Origin: Clostridium tagluense
Lineage (GTDB): Bacteria > Bacillota > Clostridia > Clostridiales > Clostridiaceae
Reading direction: 5' to 3'
Assembly (NCBI RefSeq): GCF_003865095.1
Contig: NZ_BHYK01000002.1
Location: forward strand, 195,940 to 259,939
DNA: 64,000 nucleotides
In this document: piece by piece, positions 7,954 through 16,758 of the stretch
How the letters are laid out: each line of letters begins with the position of its first letter
Numbering within the stretch: the first letter of the stretch is position 1
Notes under the pieces: generated by a model
Databases searched by the model: none
What the model saw: only the letters and a program-made list of their open reading frames with translations
What the model was told of the DNA's origin: nothing
Position numbers and translations under genes: made by a program

Positions 7954-10041
7954 GTGAAAAATAGAATTAGCACTAAAATAGTTATTGCAATAGTGAGTTG
8001 TTCAATTTTAGTATCAGCAATTGTGGGAATTACAAGTATTTTTAAATCCACAAGCATAATTAAACATGAAGCCACAGAGAAACTATTAGACATAGCTTCT
8101 AGTAAAGGAAATGAATATACAATACAAACTACAAAGGTAGAAAACACTGTAAAGGAGTTATCTGGACTAGTTTTAGGCACAATAGAAGTTTCTAAGGTTA
8201 AAGACCCAAGCTACATGAATACATATGAAAAACAGTTAAGTCGTTTAATGAAGAGTTTAGGGGATAGCAATAATGGGCTTGTAGGGATGTATATGACTTT
8301 TGATTCTAAATTTACAGATGGAAGTAAAATTTACGAGGTATTTTATGAATATGACGAGCAGAAAAAACAAAGCGAGATGGCTATTGATGATGAGAGTTTA
8401 GATGACTTTAAGGAAAGCAATGTGGATATGGATTGGTATTACAGCCCAATTAAGGCTAAACTAGGAGTATGGTCAAAATCTTATATAGACTCAATAAGTA
8501 AGATAAATATGATATCCTATACCATGCCTGTATATGCTAATAATGAATTAGTTGGAGTTGTAGGTATTGATATTTCTTTTGAAAGTTTGAGAAAGATGAT
8601 TTTAAATACAAAGATATATGACACAGGTTCTGCATTTTTGTTAGATAAGGATTATAGTTTTATAGTTGATGTAAGCAAAAAAGCTACTGATAAATTAGAT
8701 ACCTTAGAAAATGGAAAATATAAATTTATAACTGCTGAATTAAGTAATAAGAAATCAATGGCGTTAGAGACAACCTTTGAAGGACGTAAACAGATGATGG
8801 GTTATTACACTTTGAATAATGGCCAAATTATGGGAGTGAAAGTTCCTAGCTCGGAAGTGTTCAAAAATTTAAAAAATTTAATAGGTCTTATTATTTTAAT
8901 TATAGCTCTAGGAATTATAATTTCAATAATTATTGCATTATTTATTGGAAGAAGAATATCTAGACCAATAGAAGTTGCAACAAGTTTTATAGGTAAATTA
9001 GCTAAGCTGGACTTAACCTATAATGACAAGAATCTTAATCAAATGCTATCAAGCAAAGATGAAATAGGTGTTATGGCAAATAGCTTAATGAAACTAAGGG
9101 AAGAATTAATAAAGGTTATTGATGAACTAAAGAAGGATTCTGCTGATGTATTACAATATTCAAATACTATTTCTGTAAGCGCGGAGGAAACAACATCTTC
9201 TATTACTGTTGTGGCGCAAACTGTTGAAGCGTTAGCTAGGGGAGCTGTTAACCAAGCAAGACAGGCTCAGGATGGTTCATATAAATTAAATGTACTTGCC
9301 GGTGAGATAGACGAAGTTGTGTTTAGCATTACTAGTCTTAAAGAATATTCAATAGAAATGGAAAAAATGCAAGAGAAGGGTAGTAAAGCGATTAAAGAAC
9401 TTAATGTAAAGCTCGGATTAAATGTACAAGCCACTGAAAAGGTTGCGAGTAATATAGATGGATTATCAAATAAATCAAGCTTGATAGGGGAAATTATAAG
9501 TACCATTCAAGCTATTGCAAGTCAGACAAATCTATTAGCTTTAAATGCGGCAATTGAATCAGCAAGGGCAGGCGAGAGCGGGAAAGGGTTTGCAGTGGTA
9601 GCAGAGGAAATTAGAAAGCTTGCAGAAAAAACAGCCACATCTACACATGAAATAGATAACATAGTAAAACAAATTCAAGATGAAATAAGTTTAGGAAAAT
9701 GCAATATGGATGAAGCTAAAAATACTGTTAAAGAAGCAAATTTTGTAATGGTAACATCTACAGATGCCTTTGAGGTCATCGGGGAGGCAATATATAATAC
9801 AAAGTCAAAAATACAAAGCATAGCATCGAGCATCAATACCGTAGATAGTGGAAAAGAGGATATAGTTCGCGCTATTAAAGGAATAACTGCAATAACCGAA
9901 CAAGCTGCAGCATCAACGCAGGAAGTAGCCGCAAGTATGGAACAAGAAGAAGTTGCAATTAAAACTGTATCAGAAACCGTAGAACAATTAAAAGAATTAG
10001 TAGTTGTATTAGATAAAATTGTAGGTAAATTTACTTTGTAA
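7954..10041 (+). CDS. Methyl-accepting chemotaxis protein
   Basis: A 695-residue transmembrane chemoreceptor starting at GTG 7954 after AAGGAGGGG. Order of parts: TM1 about 9-30; an extracellular dCache-like sensor about 35-300 ([27 protein letters not shown]); TM2 about 308-329; HAMP about 330-383; the cytoplasmic signalling hairpin to the end. The hairpin tip is recognised by [18 protein letters not shown] and [18 protein letters not shown]. Cache sensors usually bind amino acids or organic acids; the ligand here is unknown. It is monocistronic. A second receptor of similar design lies at 58761. Confidence 0.95.
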   Translation: MKNRISTKIVIAIVSCSILVSAIVGITSIFKSTSIIKHEATEKLLDIASSKGNEYTIQTTKVENTVKELSGLVLGTIEVSKVKDPSYMNTYEKQLSRLMKSLGDSNNGLVGMYMTFDSKFTDGSKIYEVFYEYDEQKKQSEMAIDDESLDDFKESNVDMDWYYSPIKAKLGVWSKSYIDSISKINMISYTMPVYANNELVGVVGIDISFESLRKMILNTKIYDTGSAFLLDKDYSFIVDVSKKATDKLDTLENGKYKFITAELSNKKSMALETTFEGRKQMMGYYTLNNGQIMGVKVPSSEVFKNLKNLIGLIILIIALGIIISIIIALFIGRRISRPIEVATSFIGKLAKLDLTYNDKNLNQMLSSKDEIGVMANSLMKLREELIKVIDELKKDSADVLQYSNTISVSAEETTSSITVVAQTVEALARGAVNQARQAQDGSYKLNVLAGEIDEVVFSITSLKEYSIEMEKMQEKGSKAIKELNVKLGLNVQATEKVASNIDGLSNKSSLIGEIISTIQAIASQTNLLALNAAIESARAGESGKGFAVVAEEIRKLAEKTATSTHEIDNIVKQIQDEISLGKCNMDEAKNTVKEANFVMVTSTDAFEVIGEAIYNTKSKIQSIASSINTVDSGKEDIVRAIKGITAITEQAAASTQEVAASMEQEEVAIKTVSETVEQLKELVVVLDKIVGKFTL

Positions 10042-10243
10042 AATATGTTAGTAAGTTTGCTACGTTCATAAGGTAACCCGGAATACCAATCTACTTATTT
10101 ATAATTTATGGTTATTATAACCTTAAGGTTAAATCATCACCTGCAGTGTTGCAATATTAACGACTTAGTTATCATTTATTGAATCTAGTGGTATATTCTA
10201 TTATTATATATATAATACAGTATTATTAGAGCGAGGGGATTTG

Positions 10244-10627
10244 ATGGGAAAAGATGTAAAAACGGCTTTATTATCAGTTTTAATTATTATAACTACATTT
10301 ATAATAATAAGACGGTTTACGGTACTACATTTGGAATTTAAAAATATTGACTTACCTACCAAAGCAAGTAGACAAATTGGAGATATGAGTACTCATAAAT
10401 GGATAACAGTAAAAAAAATGTCTAAAAAATATAATATAAGTGAAGAAAGAATCTTTAAAACTCTTGAGATTGTTCCGCAGAAGGGTGATGAAAATTTATA
10501 TATCAAAGACTTGGGCAAAAAATATAATAAGCCTTTAAAAGATATGAAGGATAATTTAAAGAAAATAATAGAAAACGATAAAAACATACAAGGTAATAGA
10601 GATATAGAAGGTAAAAAACATGAGTGA
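10244..10627 (+). CDS. Membrane-anchored small protein of unknown function
   Basis: A 127-residue protein starting at ATG 10244 with GCGAGGGG seven bases upstream (a TTG at 10241 is in frame). One N-terminal membrane helix (residues about 6-24) is followed by a lysine-rich cytoplasmic part. That part holds two similar helical units, TVKKMSKKYNISEERIFKTL and YIKDLGKKYNKPLKDMKDNL, each like a small helix-turn-helix. The gene overlaps the next one by eight bases, so the pair is cotranslated and probably functionally linked to the DedA-type protein. Family not recognised. Confidence 0.75.
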   Translation: MGKDVKTALLSVLIIITTFIIIRRFTVLHLEFKNIDLPTKASRQIGDMSTHKWITVKKMSKKYNISEERIFKTLEIVPQKGDENLYIKDLGKKYNKPLKDMKDNLKKIIENDKNIQGNRDIEGKKHE

Positions 10628-11234
10628 ATTTAGTAATTTACTAATAGAATGTTTTCGAAACTATAACATTTGGTTTTTGAGTATTATCATTGTACTTCAG
10701 TGTATAGGAATTCCAACAGGAGCATCCTTACTTGTAATGGCATCTGGAGCGTTCGCTTATGCTGGTGAATTTAATGCGGTGAGTCTTTTGCTAGAAATTT
10801 GGTTTTTTTCATGGGTTGGGGATAATATTGCTTATATTATGTGGAGATTTATTGGGGATAAAGTTTTAAATAGGCATTCTAAAATAAAATTCTACATTCA
10901 ACCCAAAATATTTAAAGCTAAAAATTATTTAAGTAAACACGGAAGAAGCTCAGTTTTTTTTAGCAGATTTATAATATCAGCTATGGGACCTTTTATAAAT
11001 GCTACAGCAGGTCTTTCGCGATATAAATTCTGGACATTTAGTTTGTTTGTCGCTTTAGGCGAATTGTTTTGGACTTGTATATACTTGGGACTAGGATATT
11101 GGTTTGGGGATTCATTTGAAACTATAATTCCTATAGTAACAGGATTTGGGCAATTCATAACTTACATAGCAATTTTAATTATTGCTCTATACTTTTTTAT
11201 TAAAGCAATTAGAAACAAGAAAAGTAAACACTAG
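10620..11234 (+). CDS. DedA/VTT (SNARE-associated) family membrane protein
   Basis: A 204-residue protein with four or five membrane segments. Family features are IPTGASLLVMASGAFAY near the N-terminus and the re-entrant motif with FFSRFIISAMGPFINATAG, which carries the conserved arginine and glycine-proline, then GELFWTCIYLGLGYWFG. DedA proteins are thought to scramble or flip undecaprenyl or phospholipid carriers and support envelope integrity. It is translated from an ATG inside the preceding gene (eight-base overlap). Confidence 0.88.
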   Translation: MSEFSNLLIECFRNYNIWFLSIIIVLQCIGIPTGASLLVMASGAFAYAGEFNAVSLLLEIWFFSWVGDNIAYIMWRFIGDKVLNRHSKIKFYIQPKIFKAKNYLSKHGRSSVFFSRFIISAMGPFINATAGLSRYKFWTFSLFVALGELFWTCIYLGLGYWFGDSFETIIPIVTGFGQFITYIAILIIALYFFIKAIRNKKSKH

Positions 11235-11340
11235 TCATTATGGTTCTTGTTTTCAAAATGGATATCCTTAGCTATAATTTAAAAAATATACTTTAAATAA
11301 AATTTAAATATGTTATACTGTAAAAGGTAACTTATTATAT

Positions 11341-11432
11341 GGAGAGATGTCCGAGTGGTCGAAGGTACCTGCCTCGAAAACAGGCGAACGGGTTATACCG
11401 TTCCGAGAGTTCGAATCTCTCTCTCTCCGCCA
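11341..11432 (+). tRNA. tRNA-Ser, anticodon CGA
   Basis: The cloverleaf can be drawn in full: acceptor GGAGAGA/TCTCTCC, loop CTCGAAA with anticodon CGA (codon UCG), a long variable arm GAACGG/CCGTTC, T arm GAGAG-TTCGAAT-CTCTC, discriminator G and encoded CCA. The anticodon stem CCTGC/ACAGG has a C-A mismatch at pair 31-39. A TGT-TATACT extended -10 lies at 11311-11319. Confidence 0.93.
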
Positions 11433-11436
11433 ATAT

Positions 11437-11471
11437 AAAAGGCTTTAGCAATTATGCTAGAGCCTTTTTTT
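11437..11471 (+). terminator. Terminator of tRNA-Ser
   Basis: AAGGCTTTAGCA and TGCTAGAGCCTT pair around ATTA and are followed by a T run, directly after the tRNA. Confidence 0.85.
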
Positions 11472-11779
11472 AATAGGATTTATTAGTGGAAATGGGTATT
11501 GTGGCGCCCCTTTCACGACAAAATAGGGAAGGTTAAACGAAAGTAGACGAAAATATACTTTTCCAATATCAAAAAGATTGCTTTCAAAACAAAAAAAATA
11601 AATGTAGATTATGATAATGAAAAAGCCCACGTCATTTGTGGTACGGTTCACCGTAACGGGTATAACGTAGACTCTTAAATATATTCGTTAATAAGTATAT
11701 ACTTGTAATATATAAGTATATAAAAAATGTTATAATGTTTGTTAATTAAGCAAAACACAAAAAAATGGGGGGCAAAGTA

Positions 11780-12766
11780 ATGTACAAAATTTATAAAATC
11801 GATCCTAATAATTTGACAACAAATGAAATTGAAAATTTATATTTAATCAATAAGAATATAGTAAAAAAATATAACCTTTTAGATCGGTTTAAGGACACTA
11901 ATAACTATAAAGATTTATTTTTATCAACCTTTATTGGAATTGATAATGAGCTATTTATACTTGAGAAGGATTCTTTAATATGTGGAATATTAAATTACAC
12001 TAAGTCTGCTGATTGGAGTGGAAAAGAACAATATAAATTAAGTATCTCTTTCTCTGATTCAATTATTGATGAAGCTATGCTTAAATCTATAAATCAATTA
12101 ATTGAAGATAAGTTAGATCAACATGGTGAACTTGCAGTAGTTACGTATAATAATGAATTAGAAAGGTTAATAGAAAGATATACTAGCAAGGTAAGTTTAA
12201 GAGGTAACTATTATACTTTGAAAAAAGAAGACATCGATATAGACATGCTTAATAAATCTATAAAAGAATATGAAACAAAAAATCACGATCTTTCTATTAA
12301 ATATACTGATATTATTTCAGAGGAGTATATTAAACAATATTGTGATTTATTTATGGAAACTATGGCTGATATGACAGATTCAAAGGAAGATGGTTATGTT
12401 GAATATATTATAACCCCTGAAAAACAAAGACAAATCAATGATTCTTTTAAGAAAAGAAATATCACTCATAATTGCTATATGATTTTCAATTCAAGTAATG
12501 AAATGATAGCTAAATCAAATGTATCTGTAAATAATAATGACCCTCGTTTTCCTTACCAATTTATGATTGGAGTTAAAAGATCCTATAGAGGGAGAAACTT
12601 AGGAAAATTGCTTTATGCATCTATGTATAAAGGGTTATTTGAAAATGTTGCTTTTGATAGAGTGCTTGTAAGCCATCATCCTGAAAACAAACCTGCCATT
12701 AATATTAGTAAATGGGTTGGATATAAATTTAACTATTTAGAGACTATACATGTTTTATACAAATAG
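11780..12766 (+). CDS. GNAT-family N-acetyltransferase (two-domain)
   Basis: A 328-residue cytosolic protein starting at ATG 11780, eight bases after GGGGGG; an in-frame ATG at 11765 has no ribosome site. The C-terminal half carries the acetyl-CoA motif GVKRSYRGRNLGKLLYASMY and the following HPENKPAINISKWVGYKF, diagnostic of GNAT enzymes. The N-terminal half (to about residue 165) has weak similarity to a second, non-catalytic GNAT fold, the layout of clostridial twin-GNAT proteins. The acceptor substrate is unknown. An extended -10 TGT-TATAAT lies at 11728-11736. It is monocistronic. Confidence 0.85.
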   Translation: MYKIYKIDPNNLTTNEIENLYLINKNIVKKYNLLDRFKDTNNYKDLFLSTFIGIDNELFILEKDSLICGILNYTKSADWSGKEQYKLSISFSDSIIDEAMLKSINQLIEDKLDQHGELAVVTYNNELERLIERYTSKVSLRGNYYTLKKEDIDIDMLNKSIKEYETKNHDLSIKYTDIISEEYIKQYCDLFMETMADMTDSKEDGYVEYIITPEKQRQINDSFKKRNITHNCYMIFNSSNEMIAKSNVSVNNNDPRFPYQFMIGVKRSYRGRNLGKLLYASMYKGLFENVAFDRVLVSHHPENKPAINISKWVGYKFNYLETIHVLYK

Positions 12767-12917
12767 CCAATGCTCCATTATGGTGACAGTCATCAATGCA
12801 ATGAAATTCTATGTTGCAAACTTAAATGGGACGTTGTTTTTACAAGGATTAATAATATTTATTAGCGAGTAATTAAAAAAACTTTTATAGTAAATATTAT
12901 ATAAGTGATATGGGTAT

Positions 12918-12955
12918 AAGTGACCCCCTTTCACTATTTGACGAAAGGGGTCGCT
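12918..12955. other. GC-rich hairpin without T tail
   Basis: AGTGACCCC and GGGGTCGCT pair in a region that is otherwise AT-rich, just past the 3' end of the minus-strand small membrane ORF. No T run on either side, so a terminator role is weak. Confidence 0.4.
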
Positions 12956-12971
12956 GCTACATTTAAGAACA

Positions 12972-13244
12972 TTAGGTCTTAACCTTTATTTTCACTTTCC
13001 TATAAATAAGTTGTAAAAATGAAACCAAAGTAATAGAAAAACCTAGAATACTAACCAAAGTATCATATTTGTGATAGTGGTATATTAATGACTGTTGCAT
13101 AGACATAAACCATAGAAACAGTGGTATTAACAACAATATCGTATTCATTAGTGTATATATGGTTTTTCTTGTGTAAAAACTATATATTATTAGTACGAAC
13201 GTACTTACAACTATGCCGATTAAAATATCCTTTATTTTGTTCAT
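12972..13244 (-). CDS. Possible small membrane protein
   Basis: A 90-residue frame from ATG 13244 (a GTG at 13274 would add ten residues). It is mostly hydrophobic with three predicted membrane segments (ILIGIVVSTFVLIIYSF, TILLLIPLFLWFMSM, LVSILGFSITLVSFLQL) and a lysine-rich tail KVKIKVKT, as in real small membrane proteins. No good ribosome site precedes either start and I recognise no family. AT-rich sequence can produce such frames by chance, so the call is tentative. Confidence 0.35.
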   Translation of the reverse strand: MNKIKDILIGIVVSTFVLIIYSFYTRKTIYTLMNTILLLIPLFLWFMSMQQSLIYHYHKYDTLVSILGFSITLVSFLQLIYRKVKIKVKT

Positions 13245-13564
13245 GATTACAAAGAATTTGTGCGTAAAGCCCACTCTTTTAAGGTGTGGGATGGATAGCG
13301 CTACTAAAATATACCATTAGACATGGTTATTTTAGTACGATATAATATACTTAGGTTTTGAAACGAGCCATATACTATCGTTAATGTGTCAATTGTGATG
13401 CTTGATAGTGAAATTCTTGAAGAAAATAATTAGTTTTTATATGTTGTAATTTATAGTTTTTATTATAAATGAGAGTATAAAAGAAGTTATTTAGTATTCA
13501 AGAACCCCATTCAATTATGTGTGGGAGTTTCAGTTAAACACTCCTATCTTTCCCGTATTAAGGT

Positions 13565-13604
13565 AAACAAAACAAAAACAAAAACAAAATCAAAATCAAA
13601 ATCA
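13565..13604 (+). repeat. Hexanucleotide tract (CAAAAA then CAAAAT)
   Basis: Roughly six or seven units: ACAAAA-type repeats grade into three AAAATC copies. A low-complexity tract prone to slippage, in noncoding DNA. Confidence 0.8.
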
Positions 13605-13746
13605 GAGGTGTAAGAACCGCTCGACATAGTTCAGATAGGAAACCATTATTAAATCAATTTGGGGTAGTTACAACTCTTACGTAATTTTAGAAAATTGTGA
13701 AGGTACTATTTTTTAGGGTACTTTGCAAATTTTTTTTAAAAAGACA

Positions 13747-13777
13747 TTGACTTGAAGTGAACTCCAAGTGATAGAGT
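13747..13777 (+). promoter_or_regulatory. MerR-family-type promoter with 19-bp spacer and dyad operator
   Basis: TTGACT (13747-13752), 19 bases, TAGAGT (13772-13777). The over-long spacer carries the dyad CTTGAAGT-GA-ACTCCAAG at 13751-13768, the layout on which MerR regulators act by twisting DNA. CTTGGAGT/ACTCCAAG dyads are known for the AdhR/NmlR aldehyde-responsive subgroup. No MerR gene lies in the window. Confidence 0.65.
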
Positions 13778-13848
13778 ATTAGATAGAAAGGTCATTAATA
13801 GCTTAAACAAACAAAACACAACTAAGAAGAGGGAGAATGAGCTAGGAG

Positions 13849-13914
13849 ATGAAAAAAATAGAATATTGCACGGTGGACCGTATTATAGATAAATATTCGC
13901 AATATTCGCAATAA
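13849..13914 (+). CDS. 21-residue ORF downstream of the MerR-type promoter
   Basis: ATG 13849 to TAA 13914, directly after GCTAGGAGAT, whose AGGAG is very close to the start. The peptide begins KKIEYCTVDRIIDKY, which reads like the N-terminus of a real protein, then runs into a TATTCGCAA duplication and stops. It is either a leader peptide or the stub of a gene whose body has been lost. It is the only frame transcribed from that promoter before the hairpin at 13925. Confidence 0.3.
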   Translation: MKKIEYCTVDRIIDKYSQYSQ

Positions 13915-13924
13915 TAAATACAAT

Positions 13925-13967
13925 GAATGGGTTTTGAATGTTTTATTCATACCATTCTTTTTTTTTA
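13925..13967 (+). terminator. Terminator/attenuator-like hairpin
   Basis: Outer stem GAATGG/CCATTC and inner stem TGAAT/ATTCA, followed by nine T. It would stop transcription from the MerR-type promoter 210 bases before the symporter gene. Confidence 0.6.
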
Positions 13968-14177
13968 TTTATTATAAAAACACTCTAGAAGGGAAAGTTT
14001 ATTGATAAAGTTAAACTTTAATTAGATTTAAATATAATGACATATTTAATGGAAAATTGTAATAATAGAATGAAATAAAGAATAATCTTGCAAAAAAACA
14101 TTGAAATATGACGAAAAAAGTGATAACATTGGTTTATGTTATTTTAACCTGAAAATATTTATACAAAGGGGGACATT

Positions 14178-15692
14178 ATGGATTTATTAAAACTATCAAG
14201 TAGTTTAGACAACTTCTTCTGGGGAAAAGTAATTATTTTCCTATGTATCGGTGCTGGTATTTTCTTTTCGGTTATTATGAAATTCCCACAAGTAAGACTA
14301 ATAAAAGACATGGTTGGTCAATTAATTGGTGGTAAAAGCTCAGAAACTGGAGTATCTTCTTTCCAAGGTTTTGCAATGGCTTTGGGAGGACGTGTTGGTA
14401 CTGGTAACATCACTGGTGTTGCTAGTGCAATTTACTTTGGTGGTCCTGGTGCGGTTTTCTGGATGTGGGCAATCGCATTCTTGGGTGCAGGTTCAGCTTT
14501 CATCGAATCATCTTTAGCTCAGGTATGGAAGGAAGAGGTTCACGGTGAGTATCGTGGTGGTCCTGCATACTATATCGAAAAAGGGTTACACAGCAAGTTC
14601 TTTGGTAGGGCATTTGCTATACTTGCAATTCTTGCCTGTGGAGTATTGCTTCCAGGTATACAATCCAACTCATTCGTTGTAGCTGCTGGTACAGCATTTC
14701 CTGTATCACCGTTGGTTTGGGGCATAGTTTATACAGTAATAACTGTAGCAGTAATTTTTGGCGGTGGTAAGAGAATTGCAAAAACTGCTGAATTTGTAGT
14801 TCCATTTATGGCTATAGCTTACATCCTATTAGCACTAGTAATTCTTGGTGTTAATTTCTCAAAAATAGGTGATGTATTCGGTTTGATATTTAGCTCAGCA
14901 TTCGGTGCTAATGCTATATTTGGTGGTGTTTTTGGTAGCGCAGTAGCATGGGGTGTTAAGAGAGGGATATTCTCCAACGAAGCAGGGCAAGGTACTGGAG
15001 CTCAAGCTGCAGGTGCGGCTGAAGTTTCACACCCAGCGAAGCAAGGTCTTGTTCAAGCCTTCTCAGTGTATGTTGACACATTATTCGTATGTACTGCAAC
15101 AGCTATAATGATCCTTGTAACAGGTTCATATAACGTTATATCTGCTAGCGGTGGATTTATAACTGAACTAGTTCCTGGAATAGACAAGGGTAACTTTACA
15201 CAAACAGCTGTAAGTTCATTTATTCCTGGATTCGGTGGAGCTTTCGTTGCAATAGCGTTATTCTTCTTCACTCTTACAACTGTTTTTGCATATGCATTCT
15301 ATACAGACTCCAACGTAGGTTATCTATTTAAGGACAGCAAAAATGTTAAGGCTTATAAGATAACTCTTAACGTCTTCAGAGCTATACTAGCTGCTGGTGT
15401 ATTTGTTGGTGCTATAGCACAAGCAGATATGATGTGGAACTTCGGTTCAGCAGGTGTTGGTGCCATGGCTTGGTTTAATGTAATTGCAATATTATTACTA
15501 TATAAGCCAGGGATTGCTACACTTAAGGACTATGAAGCTCAAAAGAAGCTTGGCATTGACCCTGTATTTATACCATCAAATTTAGGTATTAAGGGTGCTG
15601 AGTTATGGGAGACTATAATTCCAAAGACTTACGCAAAAGAGCTGGAGGCTTATAAGGCAGCAACAGAAGGTAAGAAAAAAACTGATAGTTAA
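14178..15692 (+). CDS. Alanine/glycine:cation (Na+) symporter, AGCS family
   Basis: A 504-residue polytopic membrane protein, full length for the family, starting at ATG 14178 after AAAGGGGG. Diagnostic segments are GGRVGTGNITGVASAIYFGG near residue 70, WKEEVHGEYRGGPAYYIEKG, and VKRGIFSNEAGQGTGAQAAG. It imports alanine or glycine together with Na+. If the Rnf complex in this window pumps Na+, its gradient would help drive this uptake. The gene is monocistronic with a hairpin terminator. The long leader has a regulated-looking promoter but no recognised riboswitch. Confidence 0.93.
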   Translation: MDLLKLSSSLDNFFWGKVIIFLCIGAGIFFSVIMKFPQVRLIKDMVGQLIGGKSSETGVSSFQGFAMALGGRVGTGNITGVASAIYFGGPGAVFWMWAIAFLGAGSAFIESSLAQVWKEEVHGEYRGGPAYYIEKGLHSKFFGRAFAILAILACGVLLPGIQSNSFVVAAGTAFPVSPLVWGIVYTVITVAVIFGGGKRIAKTAEFVVPFMAIAYILLALVILGVNFSKIGDVFGLIFSSAFGANAIFGGVFGSAVAWGVKRGIFSNEAGQGTGAQAAGAAEVSHPAKQGLVQAFSVYVDTLFVCTATAIMILVTGSYNVISASGGFITELVPGIDKGNFTQTAVSSFIPGFGGAFVAIALFFFTLTTVFAYAFYTDSNVGYLFKDSKNVKAYKITLNVFRAILAAGVFVGAIAQADMMWNFGSAGVGAMAWFNVIAILLLYKPGIATLKDYEAQKKLGIDPVFIPSNLGIKGAELWETIIPKTYAKELEAYKAATEGKKKTDS

Positions 15693-15704
15693 TAATTAAA
15701 TATC

Positions 15705-15756
15705 AAATAGAAGCAGGGGACTCTAAATTATTAGGGCTTCCTGCTTCTATTTCTAT
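15705..15756 (+). terminator. Terminator of the symporter gene
   Basis: AATAGAAGCAGG and CCTGCTTCTATT pair around a 22-base loop and a T-rich tail follows. Confidence 0.7.
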
Positions 15757-15897
15757 GTATCCATTGTATTGCAACTTATTATATTTATTGACAATACGCA
15801 GATAATCATTGTAGATACTCTATGTTTTAAATGGTAAATCATTGATAAAATAAAATTATAAAGTAAAGCCAAGGGCTTAAGTAAAGGAGGAGTTAAA

Positions 15898-16671
15898 ATG
15901 AAAAAAAATTATAAGAGAGGGTATGTATACGTTTTAAGCTTTATATTAACTATTTTCATGATGAGTGGGGTAGCATTTGCAGGAGACATAAATAGTCCTT
16001 TAGAAAAAAAATCTTCTTCTATTAAATGGAATGGGCATGCTTCTTTTACAATTACTAATGGGAAAGGAACTAGAATTGTAACAGATCCTTTTGGAGATGG
16101 TATTGGATATAAGGTTCAAGAGTTATATGCTGAAATAGCCACTGTTAGTCATGATCATTTTGATCATAATTATTTAGAATCCATTAAAAGCAATTTTACA
16201 GCGATAAGAGAAAGAGGAAAATTTAAAATTAATGGTATAAAAATTAAAGGGACAAAGACATATCATGATACTGAAAGTGGATCTCAAAGAGGTGAGAATA
16301 CAGTATATACCTATAATATTGATGGAGTAAACCTATGTCATTTAGGTGATTTAGGACATGAATTATCAAAGGAGCAAATTGAAAGTATTGGCAAAGTAGA
16401 TATATTAATGATTCCAGTAGGAGGATTATATACAATAGATGGGGAAGTAGCTGCTAAAGTTGTTAGTCAATTAAATCCTAAGGTTGTTATACCAATGCAT
16501 TATCAAACGGAAGTGCTTGTTCCTGAATTTGGAAAATTATCAAAGGTAGATAACTTTATAGAGAAAATGAATAATTGGCAAGTAGTTAAAGTAGACACCT
16601 TTACTTTTAACAAATCAGAAATAACAAAATCAAAGGAGAAAAAAATAGTTGTATTAAACTTCAATAAGTAA
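15898..16671 (+). CDS. Secreted metallo-beta-lactamase-fold hydrolase (UlaG-like)
   Basis: A 257-residue protein with a signal peptide: KKNYKR, then the hydrophobic run VLSFILTIFMMSGVAFA and a likely cut after AFA at about residue 29. The metal motif SHDHFDHN (HxHxDH type) follows WNGHASF and TDPFGDG, and further ligands are in HLGDLGHE and PMHYQTE. This matches the UlaG/YycJ-like branch of the MBL superfamily. It is placed outside the membrane by the signal peptide, unusual because UlaG-type proteins are usually cytosolic. AAGGAGGAG precedes the ATG. Substrate unknown. Confidence 0.85.
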   Translation: MKKNYKRGYVYVLSFILTIFMMSGVAFAGDINSPLEKKSSSIKWNGHASFTITNGKGTRIVTDPFGDGIGYKVQELYAEIATVSHDHFDHNYLESIKSNFTAIRERGKFKINGIKIKGTKTYHDTESGSQRGENTVYTYNIDGVNLCHLGDLGHELSKEQIESIGKVDILMIPVGGLYTIDGEVAAKVVSQLNPKVVIPMHYQTEVLVPEFGKLSKVDNFIEKMNNWQVVKVDTFTFNKSEITKSKEKKIVVLNFNK

Positions 16672-16699
16672 AAAAAATTACAAAGTTAAAGGTTAATTT

Positions 16700-16755
16700 C
16701 CAATCACCTAGAATATAGTAATTAGTAATTGAGTTCTAGATGATTGGAGTTTTTA
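16700..16755 (+). terminator. Hairpin that ends at the ribosome site of the next gene
   Basis: CCAATCACCTAGAA pairs with TTCTAGATGATTGG (one G-T pair), followed by AGTTTTT. The GGAG at 16747-16750 used by the AraC gene overlaps the end of the 3' arm. Confidence 0.6.
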
Positions 16756-16758
16756 ATT

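Larger units (their letters stand above)
13275..14177. other. 900-base gene-poor region upstream of the Na+ symporter
   Basis: This holds a CAAAAA/CAAAAT repeat tract, a MerR-type promoter, a 21-codon frame and a terminator-like hairpin, each listed separately. No glycine riboswitch core is visible. CGGTGGACCG at 13871-13880 recalls the T-box UGGN element but lacks the rest of that structure. Confidence 0.5.

Noticed and set aside
13866-13885. A T-box riboswitch, because of CGGTGGACCG
   Set aside because: The UGGN-like core is incomplete, no specifier stem or AG bulge is visible, and the frame around it reads as a short peptide.
13600-14177. A glycine riboswitch for the alanine/glycine symporter
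   Set aside because: No tandem aptamer with the conserved GGAGAG and downstream pairing could be found.
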